Assembly: GCA_003254905.1 (NCBI GenBank)
Contig: QANU01108904.1
Span: 33,625-97,624, forward strand
Source of the DNA: Nissolia schottii
Lineage: Eukaryota > Streptophyta > Magnoliopsida > Fabales > Fabaceae
DNA length: 64,000 nt
Direction of reading: 5' to 3'
The first letter of the stretch is position 1. Every line of letters starts with the position of its first letter. The position numbers were made by a program, and so were the translations under genes. Below are positions 23,397 to 36,456 of this stretch, one piece after another. Below the pieces are notes generated by a model, which was not told where the DNA came from, did not search any database, and saw only the letters and a list, made by a program, of their open reading frames with translations.

Positions 23397-25930
23397 TATA
23401 ACATCCCGAATTCTTCCCTTATAAAAATTTCGCGAAAATCCACAATTTTTGCTTAATTGAAGGCACAATCAGGACAATTATTTGGACTAGAAAAATTATT
23501 TAGAAAATTAATTACTTCCAAACGCCAGTCAAATAATTGTTTCGTGACCTCACGGAGTGCCACGAGGTCTGTGCCAATTTTCGTCGAAAACCAAAATTCC
23601 AGTAGGCACCCAAGGTATCTGTAAAAATTACCCTCTGGGAATAAGTTCACAAATACCTTAACCTGACATACCACTATGATCAGGGAAATTAGTAGATCGC
23701 AGATATGTGTTAAGAATATTTTTAGGATATCCGAACACGAGCGAAAAATGACAAAACTCGATCAAAAATTTACCAGGACCCCTGAAGCCTATCCACAGGG
23801 AAGATATTTTCAAAGAAATAATAATATAATATTATAATTATAATTAAAGAGAAAAGGGAAAAGAAAAAAAGAAAATAGAAACAGAAGCAGGGCTCTGGGC
23901 TATAAATACCCGAGCCCTTGCTACTTCACTTCACACAAGTTTCTTTCATTTTCACATACTACCGGTTCTGTTCGTGCACATCGCGATTACGCTACCGGAC
24001 TTTGGAAAAATAGGGGGAACATACCTACGTGAAGAGGATATTTTCCTCATCACTTCTACTGATCCCAAATTTTAGTTTGAGGTGGGTAACCCTATGCCCA
24101 CTGTCTATATGGTTATTCATATGACTGTATATGTGTAATTGCGTGTATTTGATTAGAAAAATACTTTGTAGAAATTTTCGGTTCGGGAATAAGTTGTGGA
24201 AAGAAGTTATTGTTGACTTTGATGTTTGGAAACCATAACTATACCTGTTGGATCACTAGAAAATGAGGAAAGAAGTTACGGTGACTGGCACCTGGGGAAA
24301 ATGCTCTCGGGAGCCAATTTTTAACATGGTCAATCGATTTAATTCTCATGGCATTCGAATTAAAGACTCTGAGATTTCAATCGATTGAATGATTCTTTCA
24401 ATCGAATGAAAGACTGAAAAGGATTTCAATCGAGTGAATTCCTCAAGCAATCGAATGAAAGAATTCTCAGGGTTCATTCGAATGAAACCCGAGTTATTCG
24501 AATACTTCCTGAAGAACTTGAATTTTTAACTGTTCTATGGGATCTAACAAGTATAGATATGTATGTTATTGTGTATGGAAGCATGTGTCATGAGGAACCG
24601 GCCGTCGTATGACTTACGATGACCGTAGAGAACTAGAAGTCATCAGCTAACATTTAAGAAGATCATAATTGAACTCTACGGAACAATGAGTTGAACGTTG
24701 GCATCAACCCGATCTTATAGTAAAGTAAGAAAGAATAATAAAGCTTAGAATTTACAGTCAAGTCAGTTGTCTAGTACGTCCCCAAGTGTGGACAAAGCAA
24801 GTCTATCCCCAAGCGTGGATAGGATATCCCCAAGTGTGGATAACATGAGTCAGTTCCCAAGTGTGAACAAAGTCAGTCTATCCCCAAGCGTGGATAGGAG
24901 GTCCCCAAGTGTGGACAATTCCCAAGTGTGAACCAAGTAAGACTATCCCTAACTATGGATAGGTCCCCAAGCGTGGACGAAGTGAGTCTGTCCCCAAGTG
25001 TGGACAAGAAGATAGGTCAAGAAGGACGCGTGAGTAAAGCCAGAATCCCCCACATGCATAAGATATGTGAATTATATGAGTAGAATTATATGAGTATGTA
25101 AGCATGTATATGTACATATATGATGGGACTTGTCGAGTGAAACAATATCACGAGACTTCCCTCCAGAGTATAAGTCACGTGGGTGGGTGTTCATAGGACA
25201 TGATACCTAGAAGATCAGGATTAAAAAGCACGAATCCATAGGTAATGTAAAGATTAGAAAATCCTCAGTCACCTAGTAAAGTAGATAAAGCTATTTAGGA
25301 CCTAGACAAAGATAATAATCAGTAGGGTTCTAGTATGCATGACACCTAGAGATCTCCTGAGTAGCCTGGAAGATAAGGGAGTAACAAAACGATAGGTAAC
25401 ACTAGGGACTTCCACTGAGGACGAAGAGTTCTCACTCCCATTCCTTATGGGTCTAGGTATGCAAAGCGGGTGGATCGACGAGCGAGGAGCGTGGTAGGCG
25501 ACGAATGACCAGAGCAGAACAGTTCCCGGACGGAGCAAAGTGACCACATTCGTGATAGGTTGATAGATATTTTGTACCATGATCTATGACTCTTGATAAC
25601 TATTTGTGTAATTACTTATTAATAAACAATGTGTAATTATATGTTGGACCTTGGTTGTGCTTGTATGAATATTTATACTTCTCCTGGCTTATTACCACCC
25701 TAACTGCCAGATACATTAGCGTTTGTACATGTATGTTTCCTTGATCACGCACGGCTCCTAGTTTGTAAACTGATATAGTAAAATAATGATTTTCAAAATG
25801 GTCCATATTTTCAAGTAAGGAATATTTACCAAGTTAAAAGTAAGGGCTTAAAGTAACCCAACCAAAGCAGAAAACAACCTAGTGAGCATTGTTTACTACG
25901 TACGGGTAAACAGTTAGCTAGGGTGTTACA
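23397..25930 (+). mobile_element. Solo LTR I with exact target duplication
   Basis: Opens TATAACATCCCG (the usual TG mutated to TA) and closes GGGTGTTACA. It is flanked by CCTGA at 23392-23396 and CCTGA at 25931-25935. TATA box at 23901-23908. It carries TTCAATCGAATGAA-type words (24,330-24,510) and a ten-unit hairpin array (24778-25005). No internal region is present. Confidence 0.9.
24778..25005 (+). repeat. Ten-unit hairpin array with covarying stems
   Basis: Ten short units share the loop CCAAGTGT or CCAAGCGT between paired arms. Type 1 is GTCCCCAAGTGTGGAC (24778, 24901, 24963, 24990). Type 2 is TATCCCCAAGCGTGGATA or its GTG variant (24804, 24825, 24879, and 24944 with a changed loop). 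Type 3 is GTTCCCAAGTGTGAAC (24853, 24918). Both arms change together between types, so pairing is kept while the sequence is not. Confidence 0.85.
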
Positions 25931-27081
25931 CCTGACGCCATACCAATCATAGAATTCAGTTTCCGAAACCATTCCTTATCTTTTTCTCAAGCCGCTCAGC
26001 GATCCAGTACAGACCACTCAGTGCCCTGAGTGTAAAAACACTGTGCGATGGCATAACCATTCAGGCTGCTCAGCGGACCTCTCAAGCCGCTCAATGCCCT
26101 GGGCGTGATGCATGTCCACAGCTTTGTTATTTTTCCTTTTCTTCACCTGCTCCCCAAAACACTCCCATGCACACTTCTTAGGGTTCCACCACAGGTTTCA
26201 ACAATCACAATATAACAAGTTCTAGCTCAAAGAACAAGTCAAAACCATTCATGCATCATTAACTTATCGTCTATTACATAACTCATAACAATTCACATAA
26301 TCACATACAATCACATAGAGGTCACCAAGAGGTGAGCAAGCTAGATTTACCCACTTTCTTGGAGTCTTGTGGGTGCTTAGGAGGGTAAGGCAAGGTTTCC
26401 AAGAGTGCATAGCTTTCCTTGCTAGTTTTCCGGTTTCGGCAGCGTAACGGCAGGGTTTCTGAATGGAACGAATTTAAGTAAAAACTAAGAGATGAGAAAG
26501 TGAGGAAATAAAAAGCCATGGAGGGCTATTTATAGGCCTCAAGGCCATGTGGCCTTGGCATTTCTTGGCCACAAAATTAAATGGAAAAAAGAAAAAGGAA
26601 AATAAAAGGATAAGAATGCTTTGTCATCTTTTCCTTTTTGACCAAAATGCTTGGTCCACATAAGGGGAGAGAAATCATGAGAGAGGCTGATTGCCTTGGG
26701 CCATGGCGCCCACTTTTTAGTTCGGTTTGGTCGTGTTTGGTCGTACGCTGTCCGGGTGCTTCGCGTAGGACTGTTTGAAAAATATTTTGATCCCACCATC
26801 ATGATCTCTTAATGATTCTAGTGAGGAATTTTAGGTTCATCCAAGGTATTTGTAAATTTATATTCATAAAAGTATTCTTTACAGATACCTTTGATGTACG
26901 ATTAAATTCCAACGGCGAAAGGCGATAAATCTAGTGTCTAATTTTTGCGGAATTGCGAACTATTGCTTTATTTGGTGCTTTTGGGAGAGAAAATTGGGAT
27001 TTGAAATTCTAATCTAATTATATTACTTATATATATATTTATTATGCGAAATCTTTGTAAAGGAAATAATCGGGATGTTAC

Positions 27082-29125
27082 AGAGGTGGCAGTGGCGGCG
27101 TCAGCTAGAACGACGGCTGTGGCGAGAGTGGTGATTTGGAGAGTTGGAGAGTTTGGGAGTACTATTGGTTGGAGAGAATGGGGCTGCCGCAGGGGGAGGA
27201 GCTTTTAAAGAAATGGCGTTTCAGGTTACCATCGGACATATCTGACGATAGCGTGAAATTAATTGACTGAGATGTGAACGTTAAAGAAGACGTGTCGATT
27301 GTTATTCTGAGCCGGTTACTGTCAGACATCTCTGACGGTACCTTTACAATTATTGTTTCGAGGCACGACCTCAAACTTTTGCATCGGTTGCTATTCCGAG
27401 GCCGTCACCGTCGACTATTTCCGACGGTAACACGTGCAATTATTGTTTCAAAGAACGAGCTCAAACTTTTGTTCCGTCGGATGGATCCGACAGTAACTAT
27501 TTATCTAAGGGTTTATGGTTTAGGGTTTAGGGTTTATGTTAGTACTTTATCGTCAGTGTTGGCCGACGGTAACCTTTTCTCATTACCGTCATCCCACTTA
27601 CCGACGATAATGTCTTTGTTTCTAATTTTTTTCATGTTTTTATTTAACATATAATTTTTTCCTAATTTTTTCTTTTAGACATTTAATTTATTTTTTAAAT
27701 TATTATTTATTTTTAATTTAATTATTATTTAATTATTATTGATTTAGGTATAACATAAATATTATTAATTGAATAAACTAACAAACTAAACAAATAAAAA
27801 AAATTTAATTGAATATATCACATATATTACAAACTAAAAAATTAAAAAAAATTACATTAATTAAAAGTTTAAATTAAAAAACTACAAACTAAAACATCAT
27901 TCTCCTAAATCGGTGGGAGTCCATCCCAGTTTAGCTTCAAGGCCGCCATACCAATTTAGCTTCATGCAAGGTCCTCATCCTAGTTTAGCTTCAAGGTCGC
28001 TATCTCGGTTCGGGGGTTGGAGAGGTTGTGAGACTCATTGATTATGCACAGTGATTTATGCAAGGAAAATGTTACCTTCGCATCTACTCGTAACACTGAT
28101 GAGAAGTATGATGGATTTTGTAGAGGGAAGAATGCACTCAATTGCCTAAACCATAAACCATATATTCTTGTTCCCCATACTTCTTTCCCGACCCAATTTT
28201 ATGCCCCGATAGAGCACAACTTTCGTAGCGGGAAGAATGTACTCAATTGCATAGAGAAAACCATATTCTTCTTCCCCGATTTGATGCCCCGATAGAGCTG
28301 GTGCATGCAGGCGTCGACGATGGTGAAAGGGTGGCATAAATGGTGGCGCGATGAGTTTGAGAGAGTGTGAGAGTTTGGAGAGGATGGAAGAGACGCTGCG
28401 AGGGAGGGGCTTTTAAAGCAATCGGGGTTCCTATTACAGTCAGACTTAACCGATGGTAACACATCGGTAACGGATACTATTTAATGGTGGTTTGAACATT
28501 GGGGAAGACGAGTTTTTCCGAGGAGATTACAGTTGGATTGTTCCGACGGTAACACTCGGTAACGGATAGTATTTATTGTTGCTTTGAAGGTTGGGGAAGA
28601 TGAGTAATCTGAGGCGGTTACCATCGGTCTTACCTGACAGTAACGTATCGATAACGAACACTATTTATTTCTTCTTTGAATGTTGGGAAAGACGCGCTGG
28701 TTAATTTTTGAGGTTGTTACCGTCAGATGGGACCGATGGTAAACACCCACATTTATTGCGTAAACTTGTAATTACTGAGGACGTTACCGTCGGACGTGAC
28801 CGATGGTAACAGACAGTGGTGAAAACGTGGTAGTTTATGATTAGTGGTACTTTACCGTCTACTGTTACTAACGGTAAAGTTTTTAATTTTTTAAAACTAA
28901 ATCCTCACACCATTATCGTCGGTCGTCACCGACGGTAAGTTTTTCGCACCTTTTCCCGCGAACAATTACCGTTTATTTTACCGGCAACGTGGTTAGCCGA
29001 CGGTAATATGGTTCTTTCTTCTCAGTTATTTATGGGCGAACCGGTTACCGTCGGATGTGTTCCGTTATTCGATGGTAATACCGTCGGCGTCATGTCCGAC
29101 GGTAATAATCAAATTTCTTGTAGTG
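27082..29125. mobile_element. CACTA (En/Spm-like) terminal regions, two related copies
   Basis: The right end reads CAAATTTCTTGTAGTG at 29110-29125, the inverted form of the plant CACTA terminus CACTACAAGAAA. The preceding ~400 bp is packed with paired TTACCGTCGG...CCGACGGTAA words typical of CACTA subterminal repeats. A second, similar block at about 27,110-27,610 repeats the same order (GAGAGTTTGG, GGAGCTTTTAAAG, then GTTACCATCGG), so two right-end-like segments lie in direct orientation. No transposase frame and no left terminus were found. LTR H cuts off the left side at 27081. Confidence 0.7.
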
Positions 29126-29606
29126 TAGATTCCCAAAATAAATTACAAAAATGTTTGGTTGATATTAAATATTTCTAGAAACATATGCGTTAATTATTAA
29201 AAAAACCTTTAAAAAATAAAATTCTATTAATTATTATTTTATTTTTTAAAATAAAAATTACATTTCTAAAATATAAAAATAAACAATTATAAAATTTTCA
29301 ACTTTTACTAAGTAGCATAAAGTTAGAAATTAATTTTTAAAATCTTCAACTCATCTAAATTAATTAAATAAAGCACTAAAAAAAGTCAAAGTAACTTCTA
29401 CATTATTATAACAAAAGATAGTCAACATCAACATAAACATAACAAATGATAGTTATTGTAATATTGTTTCTGTGAGACGATACGTGCCAAGAAGAAAACA
29501 AAATTGTGTAGAAAAACCAAATAATAGTGAGGATACATTGATCTTAACCAAATAATAGTGATGATAATTTAGTATTTTTGCACGTTAATTTCATTCCCAA
29601 GATATG
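29126..29606. other. AT-rich intergenic
   Basis: No gene or repeat boundary was seen apart from the right flank of the CACTA end and the left target duplication of the next element. Confidence 0.4.
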
Positions 29607-30504
29607 TAGGGACAAATTCAGGGGGTTTTGTAGGGGCTGCGGGCCCTCGACAAAATCTATAAATTTTCTATATATATATATATATAGAACTTTATATATA
29701 TATATATAGAACTTTATGTATGTTATAACATGAAAATTGTGGTAGCCTAGTGGTAGATTTTGTATGTAATGTAGGTTACTAAACTTTTGATCTCTCATTC
29801 TACTGCTAAAAGTTTCAGTTTTTCTTTTTTGTAATCATTTAAATTTTAACCAGCTAAAACGCTCATCTCACCCTATAAATTTTATTATAAGTTTTACACT
29901 TTTGCTTTACTCTTTCCTCCCTTTACTCTTAGTTATGAAAGTTTAATGAAAAATTAAACTATAATAAATTGTAAAGTGTTTATCTCTATTTGCACTCACG
30001 TAGAAGAATATAAAAAATTATGCTTAAATTATCAATGTGATTTAGTAGAATCATTTTATCTCGTTCAATTCACTAAGCATCACACAAGCTTAACATTATC
30101 AAATTGATGTTATGTCAATCTCTGAGTTATATGTACTAATTGTTTATAAGAATAATTTATAATATTTTTTAATTTATTGTTTTATTTATTTGATATTGAC
30201 TCTTTTCATTTCAAATGTTATTATTAATAGGCCTTTTTAAGTGTGAATAATGGTAAAAATAAACTCAAAATAAAATGAAAATGTTTTGATTTTGTTAATA
30301 GTCTTTTCACTTATAAAGTAAGAGGATTATTAAAAAATTGACAATGAAAAGTTTTATATTGACTAATTTTATAATTTAGAAAGAATTTCTTTCTATATAT
30401 CAATATATATATATATAATTATTTAATAATATATTATACTATTTATTTGATGACAGTAAATAAATTTTGGCTCCTCCTTTATACATATCTTGGATCTGTC
30501 CCTA
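29607..30504. mobile_element. hAT-like non-autonomous element, 898 bp
   Basis: Terminal inverted repeats TAGGGACAAATTC (left) and GATCTGTCCCTA (right) bound the segment. The flanks are AAGATATG (29599-29606) and AAGATATC (30505-30512), an 8-bp duplication with one mismatch, as expected for hAT transposons. The inside is AT-rich with TA runs and no transposase frame. Confidence 0.6.
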
Positions 30505-31882
30505 AAGATATCTCAATAAAATATTTTCAACCCCCTAACGTGGAATGAATAGTGAAAGAAACTTACGTAAATAAGTTTCCAAGGAATGACTTATTCTTGA
30601 GAATAAATGTTCATATCTTAAAATAAACGTAGTTATAAAAACATTCTCAAGCTAACATTTTCAAAAATATTAAAATATATCTTAAAACATCACATTAAAG
30701 TTTCATTGTTACACGCTACCATTATAAAATTATTTTACACTATCATCTAATCACGCATTCATACATCAATCAAAGTGATTAAGTCTCACTTACACTATTT
30801 TAAAATTTTGACAAACAACATTATATAATTATATGAATAAAACCATTTTATAATCACAGTCCATGACAATTGAAATTTTAACTAATTAATACATTGCTAG
30901 TCTATCAAAATTAAATTAAAAAGTATGTCATCATTCTAAAATTTATGCATTATTTAGTCGGGTATAGCCATATGTGAAGCAAGGGTGAGCGAAATACTTT
31001 CGTTTCTACGGATTATAGATTTTAGGTTGAAAAAACTCATGTCGTAAACATTATTATCGTGCATAACTTCTCATGCCGAATTAATGGAACCAATCCCGAT
31101 TATTTTTTGGTACACATATAGAATCCATCTCGATTTGAACTTTAAATTGTTAGATTCTAATAAAACACCACGACGTAATATTATGTGAATGACAGTATAG
31201 TTTTAGTTCAGGTGAGATTTTTAAATGACCTTTTTTTTAACTAAATAATTATATAAATTAAAGATAGATTCTTACATGTATAGTTAAAGTTAACAAATCT
31301 ACTTAAAAAAATAAATAGAAACTTACCAAAACAATTAATGAATCTCCCTCTCTCGTTATTTTCCATAAAGAAGGGGGCACCGACCCCTAACAAATCTCAT
31401 TTTGTCTTTATGTACTATGTTTCATGAACCGCTACTATGTATCACGAATCTATAAAATATCTTTCTGACACGTGTTTTTAACAAATCTCATCTTTATGCC
31501 CGGACATTTTTTATGCTTGCATCATCATTTTACAACATGACACGTGAGATCCGGACAAAAATCGAGAGAGAAAGATATTGGTTTTGTTATGGAATATTTA
31601 GTAGTTGTCTTATTCTCATTCTGATAAGGTTTAATTCGATTAGATTTTAATTAGATAGAGTTTGTTATTTTATTTTATCCTTTTTTTTATATTTAATTAC
31701 ATCAGTTTATGAATAGACTCTTGATATTTTATTTATTACACAACACTGTTGTATGTACATCCTAAATCCATACACCGTACATACACCCGTATATGAATAC
31801 AGTGGATTCCCTAAAATAACCACCCACTCTACTCTCAATCTCACTCTCACTCGCACTCACTCGCGCATGAACACACGCTCTG
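30505..31882. other. AT-rich intergenic
   Basis: About 1.4 kb with no coding frame or element boundary that I can support. A CT/CA-rich stretch (CTCACTCTCACTCGCACTCAC) precedes LTR K. Confidence 0.4.
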
Positions 31883-32173
31883 TGTAACATTCTGCCTTTC
31901 TCTTAGTAAAAGCCTGGCCCAAGAAATGCATAAACCAGCTCGCTATCTCGATTAAAATTTTAGAAACATAAATTATCATGCCAAAAACATCCGTAAAGGT
32001 AATACTTCGCAATTACGTGAAAATCCGCAGAAAACCGGATCTGTTACCTTTCGTCACCGGAATTTAACTGTACGTCAAAGGTATCTGCCAAGAGCGCTTT
32101 TATGGAAAATAAATTTACAAATACCTTAGATGAACTTAAATTCCCCATTAGGATAATTAGAAGATCACGATGG

Positions 32174-34170
32174 TGTTGGTCTTAGCAACCAATACCCAAG
32201 AGGGGGTGAATTGGGTATTTTAGAAATTATTCCAATTTCAACAAATATTGCATTTTCATGCAATTAACGTTACTATGTAGCGGAATATAACAATTAAAGA
32301 TGTAATATAAGCATGCTCAATTATGTTTGTAATAAAACAATAAGATCAATAGAGCAACTTATAAACAATTATCAACAGACGCAATTTTCAAACAGACAAG
32401 ACAATAATATAAGTTTGTAATAAATAAAGAGATAGAGTTAGAGAGATTGTAAACAGTGATTTATCCTGGTTCAACCACCCTTGTGATCTACCTCCAGTCC
32501 TCAAGCGTCTTGCTTAAGATTTCTCCACTATCATCAAGCTTCTAACTTAGGTGCTTGACAAACCTTTACATCCAAGAGCACTCCTCACACTTAGGATCCC
32601 CCACCTTTGTGTATAAGCCTCAAGAACTAAACCTTAGGAATACCACACCCTAAGCAACTAGAGGGATACCTCACCCTCTTTACAAGTGTATGGAAATTTT
32701 GTCTTTGATAAGAAACTCTCTCAAGAGTAGATAATACAAATTGAAGCTCTATAGGAGTATTGACAATATCTCTCTTTTGCTCTTAAGATAATGAAAAATA
32801 TTAATCCATTGATAGTATGAAGTATAAGGATGATGGGAGTGAAGAGCTTGGCTAGAAATGAGAGTTTAATGGGTACTTTTAGGGTTTCTAAGTGTACTAC
32901 CTGTTTATAGCCGTTACCCATTATTTTAATCAATTTTGTCCATTGAAAAACTAGCCATTTTTGGCTTCTGGACTCGAATCATTCGAATGACTCTTGGGGT
33001 CATTCAAATGACACCCGTTTATCTAGCCGTTGTGTTTCTCTAATGACAGAGTCATTCGAATGACCTAATCTTGAGTCATTCGAATGACTTAACAAAATGA
33101 CTTGCTTTACAAATTTGTAGATCTTTCTCTTAGCTTTAAGTAGCAATTTGAACCACCTCAATCAGAGTTCTGTAGCCCAAGATATCGTCATTTTACTAAC
33201 TATTGTGCAAGTCACTTTGTTGAGTTCGCCACTCATCCATTTTCTTATCTTTCTTGATTCCTAAGTTTGTCTAATTCATTTTACGTCCTGGAATCAATTA
33301 AGATCATTTAAGAGCATCATTCTAAGAGTTTAGAGAGAGATATATATCAATTTTCCTTTGACAAGAATACCTTAAGTCCTAAGAAACTATTTCCCTTTTT
33401 ACCGTTTGCTTGGACTTGGTATTCTTCATGAATCCTATCTTCGGCATTACCATGTTCTTCATGGAATTGACATTTCATGCTTCGCCTTTTGACTTTGGGC
33501 ATCATATGAATGTTCCTTCTTGTTCCATCTTGTTCTTGATGCCTTGGACTTTCCTATACACAAGATAATTCACTAGAAAGTATAGTTAGTCCAATGTGTT
33601 CCAATATCTTCATATGCATATATAGATTAATCAATGCATCATACATATACAATTAGGCAAAGATCAAATTATATTAATCAAATAATATTCTTTGCCTAGC
33701 ATGCATGCATTGTAACACTATAGCACTTGATATTCATGCATATACACATATAGACACAAATATATCCAATAGTTAATCCATCAAGCACATATAGAGAGTT
33801 ATTGGATATGTTCTCAAAAGGATGTTTCTCATATATCATTGTATGATGTGTAAGCTATATGATTACCATCAAGTTCATTCATACAAAATCAAATGTATTC
33901 TATTTAGCATACAACATCAAATGTATTCTTTTTAGCATATAACATCAAATGTATTCTTTTTAGCATATAACATCCTTTTGCATTCTAATTGTCATTATCT
34001 ATTTGTTATGTTCTATTTGTCATCATCAAGATATAGAACAGCTAGGGAAACCTAGTTCTACAAATATAATCATATACAATAAGCATAGACAATTAGAACA
34101 TATTGTATTTGTCATCATCAAAACATATTGTATTAATCAATTGGAAACACCAGGGAAACTTAATTCCACA
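32174..34170 (+). mobile_element. Solo LTR of a different family, exact target duplication
   Basis: Opens TGTTGGTCTTAGCAACC and closes AATTCCACA (TG...CA). It is flanked by GATGG at 32169-32173 and GATGG at 34171-34175. The opening, followed by CCCAAGAGGGGGTGAATTGG, is a common plant LTR start, which I believe is copia-type but cannot confirm without pol. It carries four TCATTCGAATGA-type palindromes (32,980-33,090) and a 28-bp tandem repeat. Length is 1,997 bp. Confidence 0.8.
33888..33971 (+). repeat. 28-bp tandem repeat, three copies
   Basis: Three consecutive units of ATCAAATGTATTC followed by TTTTTAGCATATAAC, with two or three substitutions in the first unit. They lie inside the foreign solo LTR at 32174-34170. 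Confidence 0.9.
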
Positions 34171-34443
34171 GATGGTGGGCCCGGAATATTTTTTGGACAG
34201 CCGTACGCGAAGCGCCTGAATAGCGTGCGACCAAACACAATCAAACCAGATTAGAAAGTGGGCCCCAAGGCCAAGGCAATCTGCCCTCTCTCTCACGGTT
34301 TTTCTCTCCTCATATGGACCAAGTATATGGTCAACAAGTCAAAGATGACTCATTGTGCTTATCTTGTTCTTTTTATTCTATTTTCCCTTTTCTTTTTTCC
34401 TTAATTTTTGTGGCCATAAATGGCCCAAGGCCACGGCCTCCTA

Positions 34444-35143
34444 TGTAACATCCCGATTTTTTTCCTTGCAAAGATTCAGCATAATAAAATGAGATATAAG
34501 TAATATAATGAGCTTAGGGTTAAAAATCCCAATTTTATTCCCTAAAAGCACCAAATAAGGCAATAGTCCGCAATTTCGCGAAAATCCGCAGACGCCGGAT
34601 TTATTGCCTTTCGCCACCAGGAGTTAATCGTACATAAAAGGTATCTGTAAAGAACACTTGTATGAAAATAAATTTATAAATACCTTGGAAAACCTAAAAT
34701 TCCTCCCTAGAACAATTAAGAGATCACAACGGTGACATCAGAATATTTTTCGGACAGCCGTACGTGAATCACCCAAACAACGCACGACCAAACACGATCA
34801 AACTAGACTGGAACGTGGGCCCCATGGCCAAGGCAATATGCCCTCTCTTTCATAGTTTCTCTCTCCTCATATGGACCAAGTATTTGGTAAAAAAGTCAAA
34901 GATGACTAAGCTTTGACTAAGCTTAATTATCCAAAATCCTATTTTCTTTTTCCTTTTTCTTTTTTGAGAAAAATATGTGGCCATTCTTGGCCAAGACCAT
35001 TCGGCCTTGGAGGCTATAAATATCCCTCCATGGCACTTCATTTTTTTCACTTTCTCATTTTCTAGTCTCTGCTCAAATTCGTTCCATGCAGAAACCCTGC
35101 CGTTACGCTGCCGAAAACCGGAAAACTAGCCAGGAAAGCTACA
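34444..35143 (+). repeat. LTR B, 5' part
   Basis: Opens TGTAACATCCCG and inserts into LTR K. It has the early dyad (34,639-34,686) and TATA at 35015-35022, and it stops at 35143 where element E enters. It matches the 5' LTR of H (minus strand, 27081-25936). The continuation lies past the window, beyond elements E, L and F. Confidence 0.8.
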
Positions 35144-36456
35144 TGAAATGCCCTAGCTAACTGCATATGCTTAAGTCGTACGCAAAGCTCACTAGGTTGT
35201 TTACTACCTGGTGGGAATACTTATAGTCCATTATTACTTTTCGAAAATAGTTATTTAGGAAAATAGGGACCAATTTTAAACTTTTCATTTGCATAGATTA
35301 TTTCATAAGATAGGAGCCATGCATCGGAAATGACAATTATTACAAGCGGTAGAGCCCTTGGGCTTAGCAGATAACAGTCTAATAATAGCAAAACATGACA
35401 TACACATCTATTTGGTCCATCACAAACAGTCATATAATTATTACAACAAGTAATATACACGCAACCTGTTCCATATATACAATGCATATCCTCAAAATAT
35501 CAGGGCTAACTGTAGAGATGCTCAGTCTGCCCCTAACAAAATACTAGCTCTAGCTGGCTCTGGTGTCCGTGTCCGGTCCTGATCGCCTCAAAGCTCCTCG
35601 GCCGGTTCGGTCGCATCCTCGTAGTACGAGTCATCACATGTCCTTGAAGTCACAAGGTAGTGGGGTGAGAACGGTAGGTTCTTAATGGAAATAACTTTAG
35701 CTCTTGGATCTCGCATTATGTTAGGTCAGACTTCAGGCCACTCAGGGGTTTCTAAGTGAACATGCATACAAACATCCCTACTCATTGTTATCTGTCCTAA
35801 AGTCCTGAACGACTTTATCTACGTTACTAAGTGATAGGGGAACTAATCTTTCTTATCTAAGTTCTCGTGCTTATTACTTTCCTTCGCATATATACATAGC
35901 CGTCTCGAGCGTTCTCTTGACGGTAATTACATGATACTTGTTTACCTGCTTACTTACTCATATTTTCATACATACCCTCTTACATACATCACATACTTAC
36001 ATTCATGCACACATCACATACTTTCGGACTTTCATACTTTCTTTCATACTTTTCTCTTTTTTTCATGATTTGAGCCCTTACACTCTTGTAGCCGTGGCCT
36101 CGACTACAACCTCCTTATGTTCCTTATCGTTGACGACCCGGCAACGCTCTTACCGGTGTGGTAGCTAACCACGTAAAGCTCATAGGAGGAATGCATTGAT
36201 CAACGATATGAACAACCATCCAACTGCTGGGATGGTGAGGGGTCGGCCCTCGCGACGCGACCAAGCGTGGTACTCGTTATCCCCCACCATAGCATGCCCT
36301 CTTTCGACACTGCTTGATTGGATAACCGCACACCCCAGGCAGGCCTTCTTTCGACCTACGTGCGGTGGGCGTCCACCTTCCGCGTGCCCTCTTTCGACAC
36401 CTCAGAAGTGGGCTGGTATCGTACCCCGACCGTAGCATGCCTTCTTTCGACATTGC

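Larger units (their letters stand above)
21816..27081 (-). repeat. 5' LTR of element H, split by solo LTR I
   Basis: On minus it opens TGTAACATCCCG at 27081 and closes TACGGTGTTTCA at 21816, next to the primer site. Without the plus-oriented insertion I it is about 2.7 kb. TATA (TATTTATA on plus) lies at 26527-26534. It carries CCGCTCAGCG words on both sides of the insertion (23,340-23,396 and 25,990-26,105) and an array of AGGCCT palindromes at 23,022-23,115. The first ~1.1 kb on minus (27081-25936) matches LTR B at 34444-35143. The flank at 27082 is CACTA-like DNA. Confidence 0.85.
31883..34443 (+). repeat. LTR K, 5' part, carrying a solo LTR of another family
   Basis: Opens TGTAACATTCTGCC, shows the usual early LTR dyad (AAAGGTATCTGCC ... 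TACAAATACCTT), and is interrupted at 32174-34170. It resumes GGGCCCGGAATATTTTTTGGACAG, exactly where related LTRs continue. It stops at 34443 where LTR B starts. Its TATA region reads CATAAATG inside a still-perfect palindrome (34,412-34,427). The rest of K must lie beyond the nested block. Confidence 0.75.

Noticed and set aside
24778..25005. CRISPR-like array of repeats and spacers
   Set aside because: Plant nuclear context, units are hairpins with changing arms and irregular spacing, and it sits within a well-bounded solo LTR.
27511..27540. Interstitial telomere-like GGTTTAGGGTTTAGGG stretch
   Set aside because: Only two to three imperfect units inside CACTA-like DNA, too short to indicate a telomere or fusion site.
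28038..28464. Open frames on both strands within the CACTA-like region
   Set aside because: Overlapping shadows with no transposase motifs. They lie between two subterminal-repeat blocks and show no family resemblance.
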